Shown here: positions 53,652 through 62,429 of the stretch, one piece after another
How the letters are laid out: the number at the start of each line of letters is the position of its first letter
Numbering within the stretch: position 1 is the stretch's first letter
Source of the DNA: JBATTK01 sp049670505
Lineage (GTDB): Bacteria; Bacteroidota; Bacteroidia; Flavobacteriales; Flavobacteriaceae
Assembly (NCBI GenBank): GCA_049670505.1
Contig: JBATTK010000091.1
Span: 33,359-97,358, forward strand
DNA: 64,000 nt
Direction: 5' to 3'
The notes under the pieces: model-generated
Databases searched by the model: none
What the model saw: only the letters and a program-made list of their open reading frames with translations
Told to the model about the DNA's origin: nothing
Position numbers and translations under genes: made by a program

Positions 53652-55373
53652 ACTTGGGCAGCAACCGATGCACTGGGCAGGCCGTTACCGGGGTATGAAG
53701 AATGTGGACCGCCCAAGGAGAATCGCTTTGTGGGAATGTTCTATTTCATCACCCATAACGATTCCAATAGTTCCGGACCTTTTAACGTTACGGAAATCCT
53801 TAAAAAAAACCCACAGCATCCAAAATGGGGGAATGGAAGCCACTATTGGGGAGAGCCAGAAATAGGATACTATCTAAACCATGAGGAATGGGCCATACGA
53901 AAACATGGGTATCAACTTACGGACGCAGGGGTAGACGTGATTATCTTGGATGTAACGAACAATAAAACCTATCCGGAGACCTATATGAAGATCTGCAAAG
54001 TATTTGAAAAAATGCGCAAGGAAGGAGAGCAAACCCCTGATATTGCATTTTTGGGAAGTGAAATTTCGGTCAACAAACTTTGGACGGAGTTCTACTCCAA
54101 AAACCTATACAACGATTTATGGTTTTATTGGAAAGGGAAGCCCCTATTGTTATATGGGCAACATAAAGTACCGGATAGAAAACCAATAAATGATATTAAA
54201 TTTTCCGAGGAAATTGAATCTTTCTTCAACCTAAGGCAGAGTTGGGCATGGACCTCCCTCCCTTGGTACGATGAAAAGGGGAAGGATGAATGGCCATGGG
54301 TAGATCACTATCCACAGGCAGTAGCATGGCACAATAATCCCGAAGAAAATGAAATGGTGCCCGTAGCAGTAGCCCAGCATCCACTTTCCAATATTGGGAG
54401 AAGTTTTCACAATTTCCATCAACCCAAGACCGATCCATATGATGTAACCCCTTTTACCGACCAAGGACTTTTTTTTCAAGAGCAATGGGAGAGAGCCTTG
54501 GACGTAGATCCAGAATTCGTTTTTGTTACCGGTTGGAACGAATGGTCGGCTGGAAGGCAAGAAATGAAAGCGGACGTTGGCAAAGAACTTCAAAAATGGA
54601 AGTTTTATCCCGGTGCCCATCTCGGCAAGGTGGGGGAAGTACTTCGCCCAGGGGATGTTTATTTTATAGATCAATACAATCAGGAATACAGCAGAGATAT
54701 AGAACCCATGAAAGGCGGCCATACGGATAACTACTACTATCAGCTCATGGCCAATATCCGCAAGTATAAAGGTGTTTCCAAACCTATGACATCCGAAAAA
54801 AAGAAAACCGTGAATATTTCAGGGAACTTTGATCAATGGGAAACGGTAGTAACCTCCTACCATGACCATATGGGAGATATTGCCCATAGAAATAGCCAAA
54901 AACAGGGCGGTGCCGGTCCGTATGTACATACCAAGGGAAGAAATGACCTTGTAACATCTAAAATCGCAAGGGATGATGATCATGTTTTTTTCTATATAAA
55001 AACCAAGGATGAAATTACACCCGCCAGTGATTTAAATTGGATGTTGTTGTTGATCGATTCGGACCAGGAAAAATCTACGGGATGGGAAGGTTATGATTTT
55101 ATCATCAACCTTGGGGCCCTTGGGGATAATTTTACAACTATTAAAAAATACCATCGAAGAAAGGGCTGGGTAAATGTGGGGGAAATACCCTATAGGACAG
55201 CAGGTAATCAATTAATGTTGGCCGTACCACGAAGTATGCTAGCAACGAAAAATAGTCTGAACTTTGATTTCCATTGGGTAGATAATCTTTCAAAATTGGA
55301 AAACATACACGATTTTTTTGTTGCCGGTGATAATGCCCCGAACAGAAGGGCAAACTATAGCTATACGGAATAA
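53622..55373 (+). CDS. GH71/99-like glycoside hydrolase with C-terminal CBM9-like domain (may be made as a frameshift fusion)
   Basis: About 583 residues in the -1 frame relative to the DUF5722 gene. The conserved start DTWAATDALGRPLPGYEE lies before any ATG (first ATG is in FVGMFYF), and there is no signal peptide of its own. The catalytic-type region (about 10-380) has FVGMFYFITHND, DAGVDVIILDVTN and FVFVTGWNEWSAGRQ, typical of GH71/99-like domains. A C-terminal region (about 410-583), with VFFYIKTKDEITP and GYDFIINLGAL, looks like a CBM9-type beta sandwich. Without an N-terminal start, the protein is best explained as the second half of a fusion made by -1 frameshifting, or as a broken fusion gene. 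Followed 12 bases later by a sulfatase. Confidence 0.78.
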   Translation, partial: VRSLRNIHSDTWAATDALGRPLPGYEECGPPKENRFVGMFYFITHNDSNSSGPFNVTEILKKNPQHPKWGNGSHYWGEPEIGYYLNHEEWAIRKHGYQLTDAGVDVIILDVTNNKTYPETYMKICKVFEKMRKEGEQTPDIAFLGSEISVNKLWTEFYSKNLYNDLWFYWKGKPLLLYGQHKVPDRKPINDIKFSEEIESFFNLRQSWAWTSLPWYDEKGKDEWPWVDHYPQAVAWHNNPEENEMVPVAVAQHPLSNIGRSFHNFHQPKTDPYDVTPFTDQGLFFQEQWERALDVDPEFVFVTGWNEWSAGRQEMKADVGKELQKWKFYPGAHLGKVGEVLRPGDVYFIDQYNQEYSRDIEPMKGGHTDNYYYQLMANIRKYKGVSKPMTSEKKKTVNISGNFDQWETVVTSYHDHMGDIAHRNSQKQGGAGPYVHTKGRNDLVTSKIARDDDHVFFYIKTKDEITPASDLNWMLLLIDSDQEKSTGWEGYDFIINLGALGDNFTTIKKYHRRKGWVNVGEIPYRTAGNQLMLAVPRSMLATKNSLNFDFHWVDNLSKLENIHDFFVAGDNAPNRRANYSYTE

Positions 55374-55385
55374 AAAAATTGACCG

Positions 55386-56900
55386 ATGAAAAAAGTAGTA
55401 CCGATTATTGTAGCGATAGCATTTTTGGCAAGTTGTAAAAAGGAGCCCCAGAAGGAAAAGCGGCCGCCCAATATTGTATTTATATTGGCCGATGACTTGG
55501 GTTGGGCAGATCTGCCCAACTACGGAAACACCTTTAACGAAGCGCCGAATATTGAAAAATTGGCCGATCAAGGAGTCCTGTTCACAAATGCCTACGCCGC
55601 CAATCCGGTCTGTTCCCCCACAAGGGCAAGTATCCAAACGGGGCAGTATCCCGCTAGGATCGGTATCAACGACTTTTTGCCGGGACACTGGCGGCCCCAT
55701 GAGAAACTCATAGTACCTTTCAACAAAACACAATACCTGCCTTTGAATTACGAAACCATTGGTGAAGCGATGCAAAAAGCGGGTTATGCTACAGGGTATT
55801 TTGGCAAATGGCATTTAGGACATACCCAAAAACATTATCCGGAAAATCAGGGTTATGATGAGAGTACGGTCTATAATGGGGGAGGTTTTTTTGATTTTGG
55901 GGATAAAACGCATCCTAAGACCCATTTTCCCAAAGGCACCGTATTGTCCGAAGCCCTCACAAATCTAAGTATCGATTTCATTGAAAAAAATAAGGACAAA
56001 CACTTCTTTCTTTTCTTGGCACACTATGATGTGCATGTGCAATTGGATGCCCAAGAGCATATAATAGATAAGTATATGGAAAAACCTAAAGTGGAAGGGT
56101 ATCCTTCAAATGCGGTTTATGCCGCAATGATAGAAAATCTTGATACCAGTGTAGGCAGACTGATGGAAAAATTGAAATCCCTGCATCTTGAGGATGATAC
56201 GATTGTTGTATTTTTCTCGGATAATGGAGGTCTGGTACGTAGATTTGATGAAATTCCCTTATTGGCCAAAGAGCGATTACACTACTATGAAAGTGACAGC
56301 TTGCAATATGTTGCATCATCGAACGCCCCGTTACGTGCAGAAAAGGGAACTGTTTTTGAAGGTGGAATAAGAGAGCCCTTTATTGTAAAATGGCCGGGAA
56401 AAGCAAAAGCTGGAAGTACATCCGATGCTTTGGTAAGCAGTATAGATCTTTTTCCCACTTTTATTGCTATGGCGAATGGAAAAATACCGCAAAATCAGGT
56501 AATGGATGGCAAAAGTATCGTACCCGAAATAAGGGGAGAAAATCAAGATACCGAACGTGCGATTTTTTGGCATTACCCGGTGTATCACCATGCCGTTCCT
56601 GCCAGTGCCGTTCGTAAGGGCGATTGGAAATTGATTCATTTTTTGGATGATGATCATGTGGAACTTTACCATCTTAAAGAAGATATAGGGGAAACACAAA
56701 ACTTAGCCCTGAAAAGACCTAACAGGACTATCGAACTATTCACCTTACTTAAGAATTGGCGCAAAAATGTGGCCGCGGCCATGCCTATGGAAAATCCGGA
56801 CTTTGAGGAGACCAAGAGACATCAATGGGCACGTCACCCCAGTTTTGACGATATGTTAAATGGGGCAGAAATGTTCAAAACCATGGTGCCGACCAATTAA
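55386..56900 (+). CDS. S1-family sulfatase, lipoprotein
   Basis: A 504-residue protein with lipobox LASC (Cys17). RPPNIVFILADDLGWADLPN carries the metal-binding DD, VCSPTRASIQTG is the formylglycine motif (Cys76), FGKWHLGH and FFSDNGG follow, and EGGIREPFIVKWPG precedes the C-terminal subdomain. The modified Cys is of the type matured by FGE (encoded at 29008). The target sugar cannot be told by eye. Downstream of the GH71/99-like frame by 12 bases, in an operon with it and the next sulfatase. Confidence 0.94.
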   Translation: MKKVVPIIVAIAFLASCKKEPQKEKRPPNIVFILADDLGWADLPNYGNTFNEAPNIEKLADQGVLFTNAYAANPVCSPTRASIQTGQYPARIGINDFLPGHWRPHEKLIVPFNKTQYLPLNYETIGEAMQKAGYATGYFGKWHLGHTQKHYPENQGYDESTVYNGGGFFDFGDKTHPKTHFPKGTVLSEALTNLSIDFIEKNKDKHFFLFLAHYDVHVQLDAQEHIIDKYMEKPKVEGYPSNAVYAAMIENLDTSVGRLMEKLKSLHLEDDTIVVFFSDNGGLVRRFDEIPLLAKERLHYYESDSLQYVASSNAPLRAEKGTVFEGGIREPFIVKWPGKAKAGSTSDALVSSIDLFPTFIAMANGKIPQNQVMDGKSIVPEIRGENQDTERAIFWHYPVYHHAVPASAVRKGDWKLIHFLDDDHVELYHLKEDIGETQNLALKRPNRTIELFTLLKNWRKNVAAAMPMENPDFEETKRHQWARHPSFDDMLNGAEMFKTMVPTN

Positions 56901-56945
56901 TACGCATTACATAAATTTTAATGAATTCAATAAACGTTAATCCAT

Positions 56946-58643
56946 ATGTCCTATTTAAAATCGATCCTTTTCTGCTGTACGGCACTATTGATGTTCGGTT
57001 GCCGATCCAAAGGGGAAGACAAGCCTAAAAATGGAAATAATGCCATACGCCCCAATATTATATTTATCCTAGCGGATGATTATGGGTATATGGATACGCA
57101 GGCCTATGCCAGTAAAGTGCTACCCATAGCAATGGACAGCACCTATTATGAGACACCTCATATCAATGCACTTATGGCGGAGGGAGTTTCATTCTCCCAG
57201 GCTTACGCCAACCAGTTATGCTCCCCTACCCGGGCCAGCATTTTAACCGGAAAATATGCGGGACGCCTCGGTTTTACTACGGCTATGCCCTTAAGGCAAA
57301 CTTATTACAATCAAAATATGGATACCCCGGAAGGGTATTATGCACATGATGTGCTGGAGCATAAGGATAATATTATGATAGAACAGGCACTTGTTAATGC
57401 AACCTCCAACTCGGCCGTACCGACCGGAACGGATATCGATAGCGGCAGGGATGAACTTTCTATCGCCGAGGCCCTTAAGGATTATCATTCGGCCTTTATC
57501 GGGAAATGGCATATAGGCGGTTTCGGGGCAAAAGGGTATCAGCCTGCAGACCAAGGTTTTGAGGCATTGGCGTGGTTCGATGCCGGTGGGTCTGCCTATT
57601 ATGACTGGAGAAAAGGATGGAACAATGCATCAAAAGAGCGTTTTCCAAAAATGCCCCAGGAAAAATGGGAGTTAGGTTATTCAGGTAAAATGACGGACAA
57701 CGATTATTTAACAGACGATCTAACGCAGCAAGCCCTTGATTTTATTGAAAAAAGAGCAGCGATAAAGGGTAAACCCTTCTTTCTCTATTTTTCCCATTTT
57801 GCGGTCCACGCCCCCTATCAAGGAAAAGAAGATGAAATACTGTACTTTGATAAAAAGGACACCAAAGGCTGGAACGGACACCGAGACCCCATCTATGCGT
57901 CGATGATCAAAAGTATGGATCGTTCGGTAGGTCAAATTTTAGAAAAATTGAAGCGAACAGGGCTGGAAGAGAACACCTTCGTGGTATTTATGTCCGATAA
58001 CGGGGGCATCGATTCAAAAATAACGCCAAAAGGTGACGGTACGGACAACAGCCCATTTTTAGGCGGAAAAGCCTGTTTGACCGAAGGCGGTATTCGCGTC
58101 CCTTTGATATTCCGGTGGAAGGGAAGGATACCCGAAGGAAAGTGGGTAGATGTTCCCGTGGATTGTACCGATATTTATCCTACCATTTTAGAAGCTGCGG
58201 GATACGACGCAAAAACCATTGCCAACACCCATTCCCTTGATGGGCAAAGCGTAATCCCTTTACTCTCCGATATAAAAAATAGCCGGAACGCCTACACCAA
58301 GGAGACCCACTATTGGCACTATCCCTTTAACGTAATTTACAACAGCCCCTATGAACCTTATGCACTTACACCACATTCCGCTATTCGCGATGGGGACTAT
58401 AAGCTTATTTTTGACTGGTATGGTAGGGTATACCTCTATAATATTGAACAAGATCCCTATGAAAAAATCGATTTGGCCTCACAATTGCCCAAAGTAAAAG
58501 ATATGCTTTTTAATAAGCTCATGGATTGGTTAAAATTAAATGTCGACCAGCGGTATTGGCCATCCTTTAACGAAGATTACGATGCCGGTAGGGAGGTGAG
58601 GAAAACTCCATTTGTAAATTTGTTTTCCATTTATAAGGAATAA
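56946..58643 (+). CDS. S1-family sulfatase, lipoprotein
   Basis: A 565-residue protein with lipobox MFGC (Cys19). RPNIIFILADDYGYMDTQ, the formylglycine motif LCSPTRASILTG (Cys92), IGKWHIGGFG, FMSDNGGIDS and EGGIRVPLIFRWKG are present. An insertion of about 60 residues between the FGly motif and the GKWH motif (around residues 115-180) distinguishes it from the previous sulfatase. Likely periplasmic or surface lipoprotein. It is 45 bases after the preceding sulfatase. Confidence 0.94.
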   Translation: MSYLKSILFCCTALLMFGCRSKGEDKPKNGNNAIRPNIIFILADDYGYMDTQAYASKVLPIAMDSTYYETPHINALMAEGVSFSQAYANQLCSPTRASILTGKYAGRLGFTTAMPLRQTYYNQNMDTPEGYYAHDVLEHKDNIMIEQALVNATSNSAVPTGTDIDSGRDELSIAEALKDYHSAFIGKWHIGGFGAKGYQPADQGFEALAWFDAGGSAYYDWRKGWNNASKERFPKMPQEKWELGYSGKMTDNDYLTDDLTQQALDFIEKRAAIKGKPFFLYFSHFAVHAPYQGKEDEILYFDKKDTKGWNGHRDPIYASMIKSMDRSVGQILEKLKRTGLEENTFVVFMSDNGGIDSKITPKGDGTDNSPFLGGKACLTEGGIRVPLIFRWKGRIPEGKWVDVPVDCTDIYPTILEAAGYDAKTIANTHSLDGQSVIPLLSDIKNSRNAYTKETHYWHYPFNVIYNSPYEPYALTPHSAIRDGDYKLIFDWYGRVYLYNIEQDPYEKIDLASQLPKVKDMLFNKLMDWLKLNVDQRYWPSFNEDYDAGREVRKTPFVNLFSIYKE

Positions 58644-58704
58644 AAGGGCGTTAATAATGCAGAAGTAATCATATAACTCTTATCATCAGTATAAAATTTT
58701 GACC

Positions 58705-60039
58705 ATGAAAAAAAAGGATATTCAGAAAATTACAATATCCGGAAAGGAAAATCCCGGTTTTACACGGAGAAGATTTTTAGCGCATACCACTTTGGCCGTA
58801 GGGGCAATTACCATCGTTCCCCGGCATGTGCTCGGTAAGGGCTTTATACCGCCAAGCGATAAGATCAATTTAGGCTTTATAGGACTTGGAAAACAGAGTG
58901 GCGGACTTGCCTCGCGTTTTATACAGCAAACAACCGCTCAAATTGTTGCCGGATGCGATGTTTGGAGTACGAAAAACAAATGGTTCAAAAACCATGTGGA
59001 AAATAGCTATGCGGAGAAAAGGAATATAAGGAATTACCAGGGCATAGACGTTTATGACGACTACACCGAACTTCTAGACAGAAAGGATGTTGATGCAGTA
59101 GTCATAGCCACCCCGGATCACTGGCACGCTCTCCAAGCTATAGATGCCATGAAATCAGGGAAGGATGTGTATTGTGAAAAACCACTTTCACTTACTATTA
59201 AAGAAGGGATGGCCATGGTAAAAACTGCAGCCAAAACAGAAAAAATTGTGCAGACCGGGAGTATGCAACGTTCTTGGGAAAACTTCAGGAAAGCTTGTGA
59301 ACTGGTTAGAAACGGGTATATAGGTGATATCAAGAAAGTCCTTGTCAATGTGGGTGATCCATCAATAACATATAATCTACGGGAAGAACCGTTACCTCCC
59401 GAAGTTGACTGGAACAAATGGTGTGGCCCGGCACCATTGTTATCTTATAATCATAGACTTGCACCCTCTAGAAATGATGTAAAATTTTGGCCGGATTGGC
59501 GTTTGTTCAAAGAAGTAGGGGGAGGTATTTTATGCGACTGGGGGGCACATATGTTCGATATTGTCCAATGGGCACTGGATATGGATAGGTCCGGCCCTAT
59601 TGAATATATACCTCCAACCGATCCCAAAGCCGTACGCGGACTTAAAATGTATTATGACAACGGAGTGGAAATGGTGCATGAGGATTTTGGTAGAGGCTGG
59701 GGCGTACGTTTTGTAGGAACCGAAGGAACCTTGGATATTAGTAGAAGCTATCTCGAAACCGATCCTCCCAATATCCTTACCGCAGAACTAAAAAGCTCCG
59801 ATACGCATTTGTACAACTCAAAAGACAATCATTATCAGGATTGGTTGGATGCGATTAAAAATAGGACTCAGCCTATATGCGATGTGGAGACAGGACATCG
59901 TTCGGCCAGCATCTGCAATATTGCCAATATTGCATATCGCTTGGGTCGTCCGCTTTCGTGGAATCCCGAGCGCGAGAAATTTAAAGGAGATGTAGAAGCC
60001 AACAGATTACGCGGTAGGAAGAACAGGAAATTCAGCTAA
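58705..60039 (+). CDS. Gfo/Idh/MocA-family oxidoreductase, Tat-exported
   Basis: A 444-residue protein from the ATG at 58705; a TTG adds two residues. It has a long N-terminus before the Tat motif (FTRRRFLAHTTLAVGAI). The Rossmann start is INLGFIGLGKQSGGLA, with VDAVVIATPDHWHALQAI and VYCEKPLSL (EKP intact). The C-terminal domain holds GGGILCDWGAHMFDIVQWAL. Last gene of the rightward DUF5722-GH-sulfatase-sulfatase run. A periplasmic glycoside 3-dehydrogenase role is inferred, and the DUF1080 proteins could act on its product. Confidence 0.92.
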   Translation: MKKKDIQKITISGKENPGFTRRRFLAHTTLAVGAITIVPRHVLGKGFIPPSDKINLGFIGLGKQSGGLASRFIQQTTAQIVAGCDVWSTKNKWFKNHVENSYAEKRNIRNYQGIDVYDDYTELLDRKDVDAVVIATPDHWHALQAIDAMKSGKDVYCEKPLSLTIKEGMAMVKTAAKTEKIVQTGSMQRSWENFRKACELVRNGYIGDIKKVLVNVGDPSITYNLREEPLPPEVDWNKWCGPAPLLSYNHRLAPSRNDVKFWPDWRLFKEVGGGILCDWGAHMFDIVQWALDMDRSGPIEYIPPTDPKAVRGLKMYYDNGVEMVHEDFGRGWGVRFVGTEGTLDISRSYLETDPPNILTAELKSSDTHLYNSKDNHYQDWLDAIKNRTQPICDVETGHRSASICNIANIAYRLGRPLSWNPEREKFKGDVEANRLRGRKNRKFS

Positions 60040-60170
60040 TCTTTTAGTGCAAACATACGGATCAGGTTATCTGTTTAAATTTGGATTTTTTTCAAAATGT
60101 GATGGAGAAAATGCGTTGGAACAAATCCCTACCTATGAGATAGTGGGTTTCAAGAATTTTTTATTTTTGA

Positions 60171-61658
60171 TTACTCTTCCCGGCTTTCCTCGATAAAAAG
60201 CTCAAAAGGACTTTTGGTATAATTATACATCCAAGTCTCCTTGGGACGTATGCGCAAAAAATCTTCCTTGCCATAAAACGCATCATTATATTGGGCCATC
60301 CACTCATGGGTCAATGCTTTCAATTTCTCCTTGGTATCCCTGTATTCCGGATCATGAAATAAATTGTTCAGTTGATGGGGATCGTTTTTTCGATCAAAAA
60401 GCACATTGGTAATTTCCAGGGAATCCTCCCCTTTTCCCATGGAAAAAGTAAATTCTTGGGTCACTACACCACGCCAGTTATTATTTTTGGTGACGCCCCT
60501 TTTATATATCCATAGGGGCACATAATCCGTACTGTCCATATTGTTGGAGACCAATGCTTGGGACAAGTCCTTTCCGTCATATTCCTGTTGGTTTTCAAGC
60601 CCCAAAAAACTCATAAGGGTGGGCATTATATCCAAAGCTCCAAAAAGCACATCCGAAGTACTTTTTTTTGGTATTTTCCTAGGGTATTTCAATATAAAAG
60701 GTATGTGATTGGAATAATCATGGGGATATTGTTTGGGCAAGATGGCATTGTGTGATTCCAACATATCACCATGGTCTGCGGAAAATACGGCAAGCGTATT
60801 ATCCTCAACACCCATTTCCCTCAATTTATCCATTAGCATTCCAAAAGCTTTATCCACCCCGCTCACCATGGCCATATAACCATGGTACATCCTTTTTCTA
60901 TCCGGTGTAGGCTCCAATCCCGGTCTTACCTTTATGGAGTCCCGATCGTACAGGGCCATAAGCTCGTCCATGGTATCATAACGATAGTGCATTTTTCCAT
61001 CTTCTCCTTCAAATTTACCCCAATCATGTGGCGGATGCCAGGAAACAACCAGTGCAAAAGGCTTGTCCCTGTCTACATTATCCAAATAGTTCAGGGCTTG
61101 TTTTTTTTGTCCGTAAACCTCCCACTCATCAAAATACTCCTTTTCGCCCTTATTATTCCAAAAGAAAGCCTTTCCGGGCCTAAAATCCACATGGCAGTTG
61201 TTTGTCAATAGCGTATCAAATCCGTAACGCAATTCCCCTTTGGGTATTGGCCTATCCCTATTACCGCCCAGAAGGTGCCATTTGCCGATATAAGCGGTCT
61301 GGTATCCTTGTTCTTTTAGAATTTGTCCCAATAACTTGGATTTGTTGGGCAATAATGGGGCATCATTTATGAAAGCTCCATTCTTTAAAGGATGCATGCC
61401 GCTCATTATCATTCCCCTGAACGGAGAACATACGGGTTGATTGGAAAAGCAGTTTTTTACTAATAGCCCCTCATTTGCGAACTGATCCAAATTAGGGGTC
61501 TTTATTTGCAGATTGCCATATGAACCCAGCATATCGTAGGAGTGCTGATCAGAAAGAACAATAAGTAAATTAGGTTTTTTAGCTGTCTTTTCTTTTTCCC
61601 TCTCGCAAGAAGTTAGACAGAAGACAAGTATGATTGCTAGATAAATAAATTTCCCCAT
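60171..61658 (-). CDS. S1-family sulfatase, lipoprotein
   Basis: A 495-residue protein with lipobox LTSC (Cys18). KPNLLIVLSDQHSYDMLGSYG is the start of the domain (a DQH variant in place of DD), PVCSPFRGMIMSG carries the formylglycine Cys77, IGKWHLLGGNRD and SADHGDMLESH follow. The SPFRG form and the DQH variant place it in a different S1 subfamily from the others here. It is convergent with the Gfo gene (131 bases apart, no feature seen). Two ATCCTGT-type motifs lie 116-205 bases upstream of its start. Confidence 0.93.
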   Translation of the reverse strand: MGKFIYLAIILVFCLTSCEREKEKTAKKPNLLIVLSDQHSYDMLGSYGNLQIKTPNLDQFANEGLLVKNCFSNQPVCSPFRGMIMSGMHPLKNGAFINDAPLLPNKSKLLGQILKEQGYQTAYIGKWHLLGGNRDRPIPKGELRYGFDTLLTNNCHVDFRPGKAFFWNNKGEKEYFDEWEVYGQKKQALNYLDNVDRDKPFALVVSWHPPHDWGKFEGEDGKMHYRYDTMDELMALYDRDSIKVRPGLEPTPDRKRMYHGYMAMVSGVDKAFGMLMDKLREMGVEDNTLAVFSADHGDMLESHNAILPKQYPHDYSNHIPFILKYPRKIPKKSTSDVLFGALDIMPTLMSFLGLENQQEYDGKDLSQALVSNNMDSTDYVPLWIYKRGVTKNNNWRGVVTQEFTFSMGKGEDSLEITNVLFDRKNDPHQLNNLFHDPEYRDTKEKLKALTHEWMAQYNDAFYGKEDFLRIRPKETWMYNYTKSPFELFIEESREE

Positions 61659-61773
61659 CTTAATAATAAAAAAGGGGCGAAAACCTAATCCCGCCCCAAA
61701 AAACTAACTCACTCATTCAAAATAAGGCTACTAAACTTATGCAACAAGATTAACGCTATTCTATGGAAAATGT

Positions 61774-61863
61774 ATCCTGTACTGCCCTGCTTTAGAGGGA
61801 AATTTCTATACTAATGGTAATAGGCCAACGTGCTTTTTCATTCGGAGCAGTATGATACAGGAT
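61774..61863. promoter_or_regulatory. two candidate operators, ATCCTGT-type motif
   Basis: Forward ATCCTGTACTGCCCTGCTTT at 61774-61793 and minus-strand ATCCTGTATCATACTG at 61848-61863. Both lie upstream of the sulfatase at 60171..61658. They match the sites at 47740 and 51421. Part of the 770-base region between the sulfatase and the next gene. Confidence 0.45.
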
Positions 61864-62061
61864 GTGTTCTAATTTTTGATTCGTTTTATTTAATGGCAAT
61901 AAGAAGGGAGGATTCTTAGCTGTTTTTAACTTTTAACAATCAACCCTACTTTGTCTCTAACGAAACTAAACCACGGATTGTAAATCCATAGGTTTTGAAA
62001 AGGAATGAAATTACCAACGGTTATAGTGTTACTTAGTTACCTGCCTGCCAGTTTTGTTATG

Positions 62062-62145
62062 TCATTTCGATACGATTTCCATCTTGAAATCACTCAATGA
62101 CCCTTTTTGGTGCCTGAGTGATTGCCCAGCAATCGTATCGAAGGC
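62062..62145. repeat. nested intergenic inverted repeat (flavobacterial REP-like)
   Basis: Outer arms TTCGATACGATT (62066-62077) and AATCGTATCGAA (62131-62142) are perfect. Inside them AATCACTCA (62088-62096) pairs with TGAGTGATT (62115-62123). The layout resembles dispersed intergenic palindromes of flavobacterial genomes. Mobility or function is not evident. Confidence 0.65.
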
Positions 62146-62209
62146 ACATGGTCAAATAGTAAATAGTTTCTTGGAAACTGAAAGTCTTGTCCGACCAAGG
62201 CGGACATAG

Positions 62210-62350
62210 TTTCTACTAACGAATGGGACCAATGAACCGGATAAGGACAATTTTAAAAAGCGTATGGCACAAAAAAAATATGAACCGCACATACGAAAGG
62301 AAAATCCATTCGATTTAAAAAAACCACAACGGGAGTTCAACTACACTTAA
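62210..62350 (+). other. possible gene remnant
   Basis: A short open frame ends at TAA 62348-62350. Its basic, hydrophilic composition (MAQKKYEPHIRKENPF...) looks protein-like but there is no start context, and a stop lies just upstream. It could be the decayed tail of a gene or chance. Confidence 0.2.
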
Positions 62351-62429
62351 CAAAAAAAGCAAGGGTAAATGGTTGGCCTTAAGAACATGATCTTGATTTA
62401 AATTCCGCCACTACCCACTATGAACAATT

